DNA of 16,282 nucleotides from Ignavibacteriota bacterium (GTDB lineage: Bacteria; Bacteroidota; Ignavibacteria; Tepidaquicellales; Tepidaquicellaceae): contig PNBM01000084.1 of assembly GCA_003135995.1 (NCBI GenBank), positions 15,662 through 31,943 of the forward strand, written 5' to 3'. Below, piece by piece: positions 1 through 8,066 of the stretch (positions are counted from its first letter, which is position 1; each line of letters begins with the position of its first letter). A program made the position numbers and the translations under genes. The notes beneath the pieces are model-generated. The model worked only from the letters and a program-made list of their open reading frames with translations. It was not told the DNA's origin and did no database searches.

Positions 1-1216
1 CCCTGTAAAATTGAAAGCACAGATTTTTGGCGGCGATATAAATTACAATGATTTTATAACTCCCGCGCGCTCTGAAACTTATAAAGTTCGCGATGGTAAT
101 CTTGAATTAACGCCCATAAAATATCTTACAATAGGTGCAAATTATATTTATGCGAAAGGTAATGTAATGGCTTCAAATCTTTTAACATCTACAGATTTGA
201 CTGCCATTCTTCCCGAAGGATATTTAAGTTTTAATTATAAAAACCTGCAATTATTTTCTTCATATACACATAAACACATATCAACAGTGCCAAACCCGAT
301 TTCACAATCGGCAGACGGAGACGGATTTTATTCTTCCTTATCATTTTCAAAATCGAGTCTCGGTGTAACGTTTGAATATAAAAATTACAGGTTTGATGTT
401 GTAGGTCCCGACCAGAGCAACAACAGTGCAAGACCTACAAAAATGCTTCCGTTTCAGAATCCTCCGACAGTTGTGAAGGAACATAGTTCAACATTGATTT
501 CGAGAAACCCTCACGTAGTGGATTTTAATGATGAAGTAGGCGCCCAGCTCGATATTATTTATGCACCGAACGATAAACTGAACATAAATCTGAACAGCAG
601 TGTTGCATCGAAGCATTATGAATACCAGAATGTTGGAACTTATCCGCAGGTTGTTTATGCAAGAATAGACAGAAGTACAAGTTATCTTCCTTCCCTGAAA
701 GATGCATTCAATCCATTCTGGGAAGTTTATTTTGAAACAGAATATTATGCGACAAAGAAATTTTATACCAAGATTGCATTTTCAAGACAGAATGCAATAA
801 CATACAACCAGGAAATTCCTCTTGCTTCCGAAAAAGTTTTAACGACGACAATTCCTACTGAATTTAAATATTCTCTAAGCCCCGAATACACTTTGAAACT
901 TATTGTAGAACAACAATGGGAGCATAATTCAACATTTGCTTTGAAACAGGATATTATGAACCAGTTCATTTCGCTTACACTTTCTAAATCACCCGAGCTT
1001 AGTGCAACCATTAACACGGAATTTACGAACGGAAGTGATGACCCCACAGGAAAGAAAACCTGGCTTGGCGGTGAGGTCGCATATAAACTTACGCCCTCGA
1101 ACACTGTAACCGCTTCCTATGGTGCAGAGCGCGGAGGATTCAGATGTACGAGTGGAATTTGCAGGTACGTTTATCCGTTTAATGGATTCAGGATAATGAT
1201 AAATTCAAAATTCTAA
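1..1216 (+). CDS. Outer-membrane beta-barrel protein, DUF6029-like, 3' part only
   Basis: This is the C-terminal part of a longer gene: the frame is open to the left edge and the only start-like codon near the edge is a TTG at 11, so the true start lies outside the window. The visible ~404 residues are rich in alternating aromatic/polar strands (for example residues 36-50, 71-84 and 114-128 counted from the TTG), as in outer-membrane barrels, and the last residue is Phe, the usual barrel signature. The end, residues 370-401, carries a RGGFRCTSGICR motif with Cys379 and Cys384. I recall this kind of Cys-containing C-terminus from the DUF6029 family of Bacteroidota outer-membrane proteins, so the family call is from memory. 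The next gene starts 34 bases downstream and encodes a CxxC lipoprotein, suggesting a shared transcript. Ligand or transport role is unknown. The barrel call is firm; the family name is less so. Confidence 0.7.
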   Translation, partial: PVKLKAQIFGGDINYNDFITPARSETYKVRDGNLELTPIKYLTIGANYIYAKGNVMASNLLTSTDLTAILPEGYLSFNYKNLQLFSSYTHKHISTVPNPISQSADGDGFYSSLSFSKSSLGVTFEYKNYRFDVVGPDQSNNSARPTKMLPFQNPPTVVKEHSSTLISRNPHVVDFNDEVGAQLDIIYAPNDKLNINLNSSVASKHYEYQNVGTYPQVVYARIDRSTSYLPSLKDAFNPFWEVYFETEYYATKKFYTKIAFSRQNAITYNQEIPLASEKVLTTTIPTEFKYSLSPEYTLKLIVEQQWEHNSTFALKQDIMNQFISLTLSKSPELSATINTEFTNGSDDPTGKKTWLGGEVAYKLTPSNTVTASYGAERGGFRCTSGICRYVYPFNGFRIMINSKF

Positions 1217-1250
1217 TAAATATTATAACAGAAATTTAATTATATAAAAA

Positions 1251-2060
1251 ATGAATAAAAAAGTTTTTGTAAGTTTTAAATATTTCTATTTAACAGTACT
1301 TTCTCTCTCGCTGATAATATTCGGATGCGAAAGCAATGACAACCCGTTGAATCACGGTACAAATAACCTGAAAGCGGCAAACAATGTTTTTGTTATACTA
1401 TTCACAAATACAAGCTGTATTAATTGTCCGCCCCCCGGTGGATTCCTAGATCGTGTTGATAGTCTGACGGGTGTAACAATAAATGATACTAATGTTGTCA
1501 TCGTCAGGGTGCATTCAAATCTTTTTGCAAATGACCCGTTTTATAATTACAATAAGAATGATAACGATGTAATGGTAAATTATTATCAAGGTGGCGATAT
1601 AAATCCTTTAGGATTTATGAACGGTCAGTATCTTCCTACTTATAATCAGAATGTCTGGACGGATTCATTAAATAGTGCTCTTTCGAAAAAAAGTTCTTTT
1701 GCCATTCAGGATACAAATGTATTCGATACGACTTCAAAAACCGGAATATGGAATTTAACGATTGGTCAGTTATCAGGCACCGCTGTCGGTGACCTTAAGA
1801 TGTATGTAGTAATTACGGAAGGGCATTTGTATTATACGGCAACAAACGGGGAAAGATGGTTCGAAAATATATTCAGAGGTTTTGTAACTCCTTCCACGGG
1901 AATAGACATATCATTATCACCGGGACAGTCGGTAAATTTAATTGAAAATTATTCAATACCTGCAGGCGTTATAGCGGCGAATTCACAGATTATTGTATAT
2001 CTCCAGAGCGTCTCCACAGCAAAAGTTTATGCCGTTGACAAGAAAAAGATAGTTCAGTAA
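1251..2060 (+). CDS. Omp28-like thioredoxin-fold lipoprotein
   Basis: A 269-residue secreted lipoprotein. Residues 5-25 form a hydrophobic signal ending in IFG-Cys26, an acceptable lipobox, so the mature protein should be lipid-anchored in the envelope. A thioredoxin-like CxxC (Cys56-Ile-Asn-Cys59) follows a hydrophobic strand (VFVILF), and further on there is a NDPFYNYN...NYY stretch that I associate with the Omp28-related outer-membrane protein family. The rest (about 150-269) looks like a beta-rich C-terminal domain. Together these support an envelope thiol-disulfide or structural role, with redox activity inferred from the CxxC only. It directly follows the barrel gene, which has two Cys near its C-terminus, so a redox partnership is possible but not shown. 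No Shine-Dalgarno sequence precedes the ATG. A hairpin terminator lies 27 bases after the stop. Confidence 0.72.
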   Translation: MNKKVFVSFKYFYLTVLSLSLIIFGCESNDNPLNHGTNNLKAANNVFVILFTNTSCINCPPPGGFLDRVDSLTGVTINDTNVVIVRVHSNLFANDPFYNYNKNDNDVMVNYYQGGDINPLGFMNGQYLPTYNQNVWTDSLNSALSKKSSFAIQDTNVFDTTSKTGIWNLTIGQLSGTAVGDLKMYVVITEGHLYYTATNGERWFENIFRGFVTPSTGIDISLSPGQSVNLIENYSIPAGVIAANSQIIVYLQSVSTAKVYAVDKKKIVQ

Positions 2061-2086
2061 CTCAGTTTATTAAAAAAAATATTAAT

Positions 2087-2120
2087 CTCCTTTTTGTTAA
2101 AAGCGAAAAGGAGTTTTTTT
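2087..2120 (+). terminator. Intrinsic terminator after the Omp28-like gene
   Basis: CTCCTTTT (2087-2094) pairs perfectly with AAAAGGAG (2106-2113) across an 11-nt loop and is followed by seven T (2114-2120). It closes the barrel/lipoprotein transcription unit. Confidence 0.85.
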
Positions 2121-2290
2121 AATAAAAATATTTTGGAAGATTCTGTTTTTTCAATCTTAACCAAGTCTTTTCTCCCCTACCCAACCCTTTTGAACTCGTT
2201 TCAGGAATGGGAAAAATTACAAATAAGCATATCTTTATAATCGTGTTAAAATATTTATCACTAATATTACTAATTAATATAATAAATATA

Positions 2291-2319
2291 TTGAACTTAT
2301 AAATAGAATTTGATATTTT
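2291..2319 (+). promoter_or_regulatory. Possible sigma-70-type promoter for the HhH/barrel gene
   Basis: TTGAAC (2291-2296), a 17-bp spacer, then TATTTT (2314-2319), about 70 bases before the ATG at 2390. In such AT-rich DNA matches like this arise by chance, so this is tentative. Confidence 0.25.
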
Positions 2320-2389
2320 TAATTGTATAAGATGTATTGAAATTTAATTTTCAAGGTCGAATTAATAAAATTTTATCTTGCTCTATTAA

Positions 2390-4465
2390 ATGAAACACAT
2401 ATTAATATTTTCATTTTTGATTTTCGTCACCGCGATTAAATTAAATGCGCAAACCGATACGTCAAAAATTCCGGCAGATACAAATTATATCAATTATTTA
2501 AACGGGGAAGAGATATTACTTGAAAATATTTTTGAAGATTCGGAAGATTCCAAACTTCTCGATGACCTCGATAATCTAAAAAGAAATCCTCTCGACCTGA
2601 ACACTGCATCGCAGGAAGAACTTGAGACAATTCCATTTATAAATAGTTTTATTTCGAAAAAAATTATTGAATACAGAAAATTAAAAATACAATTTAAAAC
2701 AAAACGGGAATTATTATTAGTCGAGGGTATAACAGATGAGATATATGAACTGATTAAAATATATGTTATAGTTAAACAGTCTGCATACGAAGTTGTCAGA
2801 GAAATTGACAAAGAGATGTATTCGGAACTAAATAATAATTACGGGATTATTAAAAACACTAATATACGTTACAGAACCCGCTTTCAGCAAGACCTGCAGA
2901 CAAAATCAGGATTTCTTGACGGAAGTTATCCCGGTACAAAAGCTAAAATCTTCAACCAGTTGAGCTTCGTAAATTCCAAATTTAATATTGACGGGAATGT
3001 AACTTTGGAAAAAGATGCGGGGGAAACAAGTTTAACTGATTTTTATTCCGCTTTCCTTGAATTAAAGAATACAGGAATTGTGAAGGAGATTGTTGTAGGC
3101 GATTACTCTCTGACTTTCGGACAGGGGTTGGGAATGTGGGGTTCGACGGGTTATTCAAAAGGTTCGCTTGCAGTTGATGCGGTAAAGAAAAGAAATATAG
3201 GAATTAAAGGATATTCATCCGTTAACGAGTCACAGTTTTTCAGAGGCGCCGCTTCTACTTTCAACATTAAGAAATTTGATTTTACTTTTTTTTATTCGAA
3301 TAATTATTTTGACGCTTCGATAGATACAACGCTCGATGAAGTATCGAGTTTTTATTTTGACGGTTACCACAGGACGATATCCGAACAAAACCGAAAAAAC
3401 TCAGGCAGGGAAAGACTATTCGGGGGCAGAATATATTTTAACAATAATATTTTAAGATTGGGTGCCACTTATTGGAATTCAAAGTTTTCAAAACCTGTCA
3501 AGGCGGACAGCACAAAAAATTTATATTCATTCGCCGGCGACAAAGCTGATATGATAAGTTTTGACTATGATGTTAATGTTAAAAATTTGAATCTCTACGG
3601 TGAACTTGCGCGTTCACAATCGGGCAGTATTGCAGGCTTGTCAGCATTGCAATTAAATTTTTCAAAAACAGCCGAACTTATATTTTTATACAGATATTAT
3701 CCCGAACAATTTTCACCTGTTCACTCATTCGGATTCGGCGAAAATAACGGCAATACGCAGAACGAGCAAGGATTTTATACAGGGCTTACTTTATATCCGT
3801 ATAAATTTTTAATAATAAATACTTATTTCGACCAGTTCAAATTTCCTTACCGGACTTATTTTAACCCGATTGCCACACAGGGAAATGATTTTCTATTCAA
3901 TGCGGATTGGAAATTTGACAGAAATATTTTGATAAATTTCAGATATAAAAACGAAAACAAAGAAGAAACTCAAACTGTAACAGATGAATTCGGTCGGGAC
4001 ACAAAAAAAATTGTCAACAGAAATCAAATGAATTTCAGGATTGGTTTTGATTACAAATTATCTGACAAAATTAATATTCGGAGCAGGTATGATTATGTAT
4101 TCGTCGGGTATGATTTATACGGCGGAAATAATAAAGGCTCGATGTTTTATACAGATTTCAAGTTTGCCCCGTCACATGTGTTTACTGTTGCAACCCGTTT
4201 CATATTCTTTCAAACTGATGATTATGACAGCCGGATTTATGAATACGAAGATGACATAAGAGGCGTAATGTCAAATACATCGATTTACGGAAAAGGAAGC
4301 CGGTGGTATATTATGTTTAATTATAAACCATTCAGGTCTCTTGAGTTTTACGGAAAATATGCAGAGACATATTTAGACGGAGTTAAATCTATAGGAACGG
4401 GTAATGACCTGATACAGGGTGATATAAATAATCGTTTGAATCTCGGAATGGAAATTTTCTTCTAA
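2390..4465 (+). CDS. Secreted helix-hairpin-helix protein with C-terminal outer-membrane barrel
   Basis: A 691-residue protein. Residues 1-20 are a clean signal peptide (KLNA|QT). An acidic linker (about 39-62) leads to a helix-hairpin-helix region at 66-127: PLDLNTASQEELETIP is the ComEA-type HhH signature, followed by a second hairpin (LLLVEGITDEIYELI). From about 150 to the end the sequence is a series of amphipathic beta strands with many Tyr/Phe and ends in EIFF, as in outer-membrane barrels. This architecture is recurrent in Bacteroidota and is usually annotated only as a helix-hairpin-helix domain protein. HhH modules bind DNA or proteins, so DNA uptake has to be considered, but no competence gene lies nearby. 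It stands alone behind a 329-bp gap, and a repeat begins with the first base after the stop codon. Domain assignment is solid; function is unknown. Confidence 0.8.
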   Translation: MKHILIFSFLIFVTAIKLNAQTDTSKIPADTNYINYLNGEEILLENIFEDSEDSKLLDDLDNLKRNPLDLNTASQEELETIPFINSFISKKIIEYRKLKIQFKTKRELLLVEGITDEIYELIKIYVIVKQSAYEVVREIDKEMYSELNNNYGIIKNTNIRYRTRFQQDLQTKSGFLDGSYPGTKAKIFNQLSFVNSKFNIDGNVTLEKDAGETSLTDFYSAFLELKNTGIVKEIVVGDYSLTFGQGLGMWGSTGYSKGSLAVDAVKKRNIGIKGYSSVNESQFFRGAASTFNIKKFDFTFFYSNNYFDASIDTTLDEVSSFYFDGYHRTISEQNRKNSGRERLFGGRIYFNNNILRLGATYWNSKFSKPVKADSTKNLYSFAGDKADMISFDYDVNVKNLNLYGELARSQSGSIAGLSALQLNFSKTAELIFLYRYYPEQFSPVHSFGFGENNGNTQNEQGFYTGLTLYPYKFLIINTYFDQFKFPYRTYFNPIATQGNDFLFNADWKFDRNILINFRYKNENKEETQTVTDEFGRDTKKIVNRNQMNFRIGFDYKLSDKINIRSRYDYVFVGYDLYGGNNKGSMFYTDFKFAPSHVFTVATRFIFFQTDDYDSRIYEYEDDIRGVMSNTSIYGKGSRWYIMFNYKPFRSLEFYGKYAETYLDGVKSIGTGNDLIQGDINNRLNLGMEIFF

Positions 4466-4523
4466 TCACTGATTAATGTGTTTAAATCACTGATTAATCT
4501 GATTTCACTGATTGCTCTGATTT
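4466..4523. repeat. CACTGATT repeat, copy D
   Basis: Starts at the base after the TAA of the HhH/barrel gene. Words of TCACTGATTAAT, CTGATTT and CACTGATT recur several times. Bases 4484-4523 match the 40-nt repeat at 12058-12097 (reverse strand) with about four differences. It fills most of the gap to the convergent gene at 4552. Confidence 0.75.
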
Positions 4524-4551
4524 GAGCCGCAAAGAAAGTAAACAGAATTTA

Positions 4552-5052
4552 TCAGGAATACTGAATTTTCAATTTTTCGTTTATATCATGTGTTTTCTTA
4601 TCCGGCGGTAAATTCTTGACTCTTAGAAAATAATTTGCCGAGGGTGCCCTTTTCATTAAGTCATTAATTACATTTGCATATTGAGCAGGATTCAGAATAA
4701 AACAATAAATTTTATTTTCTAAAGATTTTATATGCAATTTTATTTTATCGGTAAATATGCTTCCCCTTTCACCTGCGTCGAATTCCGAAGATACGTTTAT
4801 AGCTTCGACTTCGTTGAAAGCAAAATTATTTCTTAATCTGCTCAATTCTCTCCGGATCTTATTTATTTGTAAACCTGTGATAGAAATTAAAATAAAAAGA
4901 ATTGAAAGTATCGAATCGAATAACATGTAAGCAGCTTTATATTCACCGGGAATTTTGAAATAAGTAATGAAGATAATTAAAAGAATAAATATGAAACCGG
5001 TACCTAAAACAAGATATAAATTCTTTTTTTGCTGATTAATTAATGTTTCCAT
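4552..5052 (-). CDS. Hypothetical two-helix membrane protein
   Basis: A 166-residue protein I cannot assign to a family. Two hydrophobic segments, residues 11-32 and 42-63, separated by a short loop (KIPGEYKAA), suggest a hairpin in the inner membrane with a soluble C-terminal part of about 100 residues. Positive charges following the second helix (KIRRELSRLRNN) point to the C-terminal part being cytoplasmic. The soluble part is of mixed alpha/beta character and has no motif I recognise. It is the only leftward gene in the left half, convergent with the HhH/barrel gene, and it ends in TGA while most neighbours end in TAA. Codon use looks like that of its neighbours. There is no overlap with a stronger frame, so it is likely a real gene. 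Confidence 0.6.
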   Translation of the reverse strand: METLINQQKKNLYLVLGTGFIFILLIIFITYFKIPGEYKAAYMLFDSILSILFILISITGLQINKIRRELSRLRNNFAFNEVEAINVSSEFDAGERGSIFTDKIKLHIKSLENKIYCFILNPAQYANVINDLMKRAPSANYFLRVKNLPPDKKTHDINEKLKIQYS

Positions 5053-5441
5053 ACTATTTTTTTATTTAAACTTATACGGATTATGTTAGTTAATTATTAA
5101 GCAATAGTAAAATATTTGTAACGACGAAACCTCTAATAGCTTTAAAAAACCTTCGGCGGTTCAATCATTTTTTTGCTTTTAAATATGAACATATAGATTT
5201 ATAAAAAAGTGGCAGATTTTTTTAATAAAAAAATTGTTAAATTCATAAACTTACATAACTTATTTGTACTTTATTCGTAGAAAATAAGTATAGGAGAGCA
5301 TATTATTGTCTGTACTTAACATTTAGTAATTAATATGCATATTTTCTTAGAAAAACAATTTATATTTTCAAAGTTAATATGTTTTTTTACGGAAAAATAA
5401 TTGAAACTCTATAAATTTTTATAATCTTTAAATATATTATT
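5053..5441. other. Divergent intergenic region, 389 bp
   Basis: Lies between the starts of two divergent genes, so it should hold both promoters. It is very AT-rich. An 8-bp inverted repeat ACTTATTT/AAATAAGT (5258-5265 and 5282-5289) and a 12-bp palindrome AATATGCATATT (5332-5343) are visible, both weak evidence in such composition. No convincing promoter with proper spacing, RNA gene or coding frame was found. Confidence 0.5.
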
Positions 5442-7226
5442 ATGAAAAAGCAAATATTATTCTTACTTATCGTTTACATATCATTTCCTTTTACAGTAGC
5501 AAAAGCGCAACAAAACGTATGGTACACAACAATTTTAAAGGACAAATATTTCGATAAATCAGGAAATCCTTTGACGGGTAAAGGCGTCGTTGTTGGTGAC
5601 GTGGATTCCGGTATCGATATTTTCAGCCCGTTTTTCTTCTTCGCAGACGGCGGAGAATTCGACTGGATTGACGTAAATAATGACGGTGAATTTACTCCCG
5701 GAATCGATGCGGTAGATTTTAACAAAAACGGAAAAGCTGACCCGGATGAGATTTTAAATTTCATCAAAATGAAAAACAATACTTATTTCCTTAAACTCGA
5801 AAAAACAAATTTCGTTGCTGACCTTGATTTTTTATACTTGGATAAAAATCATAACGGGATAAGAGATTTTGGTGAAAAAGACGGATTCACGGAAAACGAC
5901 CCGACATACGGAGAACAACTTTTTATAGTAAAAGATGATAATCATAACGGTAAACTCGATAAAGGCGAAAAAATCATTGCACTTAAAACCTCTAAAGTCA
6001 GGGCTGTGCGCGAAAAAGACGGAACAATCAGAAGACGCGGAATTGATTTAATAAAAACAGAGCCTGATACAATTAGGCACGGTACGAGCGTTTCCGGAAT
6101 TGTACTTGGTGGACACAGTGGTTTTGAAAGGATGTGCGGAATTGCTCCGGATGCAGAATTGGTTATGGCGAATATAAATTATGATTACACACCGAGATTT
6201 GTTCGCAATTTCCCCGATTTAGTAAAATTTCTCAGGGACGAAAAAATAAATATTTTGCTTTTTGAAGACGGTGAATGGATGTGGGAATTTATGGACGGCT
6301 CGACAGAAGAAGAACAGATATCCGACCAGATGGCGCGAGATGGAATTACAGTCATCGGCGGCGGCGGGAATCTTGCTTCGGGAAATATGCATATGAAAGA
6401 TAATATTAAGGGCGGAACTCCGGTCGCATATAATTTCTCTTCTCCGGCAGAAGCAGAAGGAAAGAAAAATGACGGGGTATTCGTATCATTCTTATGGAAA
6501 GCCCCGAAAAATAAAATTTCATTTTCAATTGTAACTCCTGAAGGTCTGACTACAAAAGAGTTGAGCTCAGGAAACAGTTTTTTCAATCTTGGAAAATTTA
6601 ATATTTATTATTCGAGAGATGTTTCTTCAAAAGGAACAGTGATGTTTAAATTTTCATTTTCAAAAAAGGATTCATCTGCGGTTGATGGAAACTGGAAAGT
6701 TAATGTGAAACCGGAAAAAGATGTTGCAATAGACGGATTCCTCGTAGATGTAACTCAATCCTGGTCAGGCTCGACGCATTGGACAGATAAGAGTAAAATT
6801 TCGGAAGATATGACGGTTACTTTTCCGTCGACGTCGGACAGTATTCTTGCAATCGGTGCGTATGTTGTAAATTTCCCGTGGCTGAAAGATGAAAAAGCAG
6901 GAATGCTTTGTAATTACAGCGGAAGAGGTTATAACATTGATGGTAAAATGGGAATAGATATTTGTGCTCCCGGTCATTCAACATTTACTGTCGGTACCGA
7001 CGATTCATATGTAATTTTCAGCGGAACAAGTTCTGCCGCTCCGCACGTCGTAGGCACGGTGGCGTTGTTGTTGCAATATGACCCAACGTTGACTCATGCG
7101 CAGATTAAAAATATTTTGCACGCAACGGCAACTTCAGATTCCTATACCTCAACTTTACCTAATACAAACTGGGGATGGGGAAAGCTCGATATGGAAGGTG
7201 CAATAAAATATTTAACAACAAAATAA
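5442..7226 (+). CDS. Secreted subtilisin-like serine protease (S8) with EF-hand-like loops
   Basis: A 594-residue S8 protease. Signal peptide residues 1-22 (VAKA|QQ). The triad is present in order: Asp55 in VVGDVDSGID, His213 in IRHGTSVSG, Ser530 in FSGTSSAAP, with the oxyanion Asn310 in GGGGN. The Asp-His spacing is unusually long, about 157 residues, because of an insertion holding four Asp/Asn-rich loops of EF-hand or dockerin type, starting at Asp77, Asp92, Asp134 and Asp165. The last fits a complete 12-residue EF loop (D165, N167, N169, G170, L172, D173, E176). These probably bind calcium. A second, beta-rich insert (about 320-460) sits before the Ser motif. The protein stops about 64 residues after the catalytic Ser, with no type IX sorting domain or membrane anchor, so it is likely periplasmic or released. 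The gene is monocistronic by spacing. Protease activity is a firm inference; its substrate is unknown. Confidence 0.92.
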   Translation: MKKQILFLLIVYISFPFTVAKAQQNVWYTTILKDKYFDKSGNPLTGKGVVVGDVDSGIDIFSPFFFFADGGEFDWIDVNNDGEFTPGIDAVDFNKNGKADPDEILNFIKMKNNTYFLKLEKTNFVADLDFLYLDKNHNGIRDFGEKDGFTENDPTYGEQLFIVKDDNHNGKLDKGEKIIALKTSKVRAVREKDGTIRRRGIDLIKTEPDTIRHGTSVSGIVLGGHSGFERMCGIAPDAELVMANINYDYTPRFVRNFPDLVKFLRDEKINILLFEDGEWMWEFMDGSTEEEQISDQMARDGITVIGGGGNLASGNMHMKDNIKGGTPVAYNFSSPAEAEGKKNDGVFVSFLWKAPKNKISFSIVTPEGLTTKELSSGNSFFNLGKFNIYYSRDVSSKGTVMFKFSFSKKDSSAVDGNWKVNVKPEKDVAIDGFLVDVTQSWSGSTHWTDKSKISEDMTVTFPSTSDSILAIGAYVVNFPWLKDEKAGMLCNYSGRGYNIDGKMGIDICAPGHSTFTVGTDDSYVIFSGTSSAAPHVVGTVALLLQYDPTLTHAQIKNILHATATSDSYTSTLPNTNWGWGKLDMEGAIKYLTTK

Positions 7227-7233
7227 ATTTAAT

Positions 7234-7315
7234 AGCACACAGATAACACTGATAATACGGATTTTCACAGAATTAATCCGTGAAAATCATTTAAAATCAG
7301 CGTAATCTGCGTGCT
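7234..7315. repeat. Nested inverted-repeat element, copy A
   Basis: AGCACACAGATAACACTGAT (7234-7253) pairs with ATCAGCGTAATCTGCGTGCT (7296-7315), 17 of 20 positions complementary. An inner pair, GATTTTCACA (7259-7268) with CGTGAAAATC (7280-7289), gives a second stem. The 82-bp element starts 7 bases after the protease stop codon and ends 15 bases before the next start codon. It is related to copy B at 7976. Confidence 0.85.
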
Positions 7316-7330
7316 AAACCATTTCCTTTT

Positions 7331-7987
7331 ATGCTATATAGAGATTATTTAGAACGACTTTTCGAAATGTTTGCAGTGGCATTAGCCAGGGTATCATATT
7401 TAAAGGAACAGAAAAAATATGACGAGGCACTTCTGGAAATAATGGATTCCGGAAAAAAGATTGTAGGAATAGATTTAAATATGTTGAATTATATTTCCGA
7501 TGTCGATATGATGAATCTTTTCAAATCCGATGACCCTTCAAACGCAGGCAGGTTCCTTGTTCTCGCGGGTTTTTTAAATGAAGAAGGCGATATACATTTT
7601 AATTTGAAAAATAATAACGAAGGATTCAGGTGCTACCTTAAATCTCTCGTTTTATATTGCGAAGCATTAAAGTATAAAGATGTTATCAAAACGCATGAAT
7701 ATTTTGATAAAATTGAAAAGCTTATTGAAAATTTGCAAGAGTATGATTTGCCGTGGAATGTGAAAAGCAATCTGATTAATTATTACGAAGAGGTGGGTAA
7801 ATATTCGATTGCGGAAGATTTGATATTTGAACTTGCTGATGCGGGAGATGAACAGATTTTATTATCGGGAATATCTTTTTACAACCGGCTGCTTTTAAAA
7901 ACAGACGAAGAAATTGAAAAAGGAAATTTAACAAGAGAAGAAATAGAAAACGCGATTTTAGAATTAAATAAAATGGCACACAGATAA
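7331..7987 (+). CDS. Helical cytosolic protein, DUF6483-like
   Basis: A 218-residue protein without signal or membrane segment, predicted almost entirely helical with a TPR-like look: a helix with LERLFEMFAVALARV (7-21), a KKYDEALLEI repeat-like helix (28-37), and a pair of helices around FLNEEGDIHFNLKNNNEGFRCYLKSL (82-107). The N-terminal start (MLYRDYLERLFEMFAVALARV) and the following acidic helices resemble what I remember of DUF6483 proteins, which have no known function. The last four residues, Met-Ala-His-Arg, and the TAA stop are encoded by the left arm of repeat element B, so the present C-terminus was probably created or altered by that element. The gene is bracketed by two copies of the element (A upstream, B downstream). 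It precedes der, but the repeat between them makes co-function doubtful. Confidence 0.7.
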   Translation: MLYRDYLERLFEMFAVALARVSYLKEQKKYDEALLEIMDSGKKIVGIDLNMLNYISDVDMMNLFKSDDPSNAGRFLVLAGFLNEEGDIHFNLKNNNEGFRCYLKSLVLYCEALKYKDVIKTHEYFDKIEKLIENLQEYDLPWNVKSNLINYYEEVGKYSIAEDLIFELADAGDEQILLSGISFYNRLLLKTDEEIEKGNLTREEIENAILELNKMAHR

Positions 7988-8055
7988 CACTGATTTAACA
8001 GATTTTCACGGATTTTATTTTGCGTTTATCAGTTTTATCTGTGATATCTGTGTGC
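7976..8055. repeat. Nested inverted-repeat element, copy B (overlaps a stop codon)
   Basis: GCACACAGATAACACTGATT (7976-7995) is inverted relative to TATCTGTGATATCTGTGTGC (8036-8055), 17 of 20 positions complementary. The first 18 bases of the left arm equal bases 7235-7252 of copy A. The left arm encodes the end of the upstream gene, with TAA at 7985-7987 inside it; the right arm ends 11 bases before the der start codon. Confidence 0.87.
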
Positions 8056-8066
8056 TATTATAAAGT

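Larger units (their letters stand above)
2061..2389. other. Intergenic region, 329 bp
   Basis: Besides the terminator and a possible promoter listed separately, the stretch is very AT-rich with a small C-rich patch at about 2170-2190. I see no open reading frame of note, no RNA gene and no repeat shared with the rest of the window. Confidence 0.6.

Noticed and set aside
763..1104. Reverse open frame of 113 codons inside the barrel gene
   Set aside because: Antisense shadow of the barrel coding sequence; no supporting start region or family.
5149..5165. AACC-TTCGGC-GGTT hairpin followed by A/T tracts as a terminator
   Set aside because: The stem is only 4 bp and lies upstream of both divergent genes, where no transcript needs to end.
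5401..5425. TTGAAA and TATAAT before the protease gene
   Set aside because: The spacing is only 13 bp, too short for a standard promoter, in DNA where such hexamers are common.
6185..6586. Reverse open frame of 133 codons inside the protease gene
   Set aside because: Antisense to the conserved S8 domain, with no recognisable motif or signal.
7234..8055. CRISPR-like reading of the repeated CACAGATAACACTGAT words
   Set aside because: There are only two full copies, each an inverted repeat flanking a gene; no regular spacers and no cas genes.
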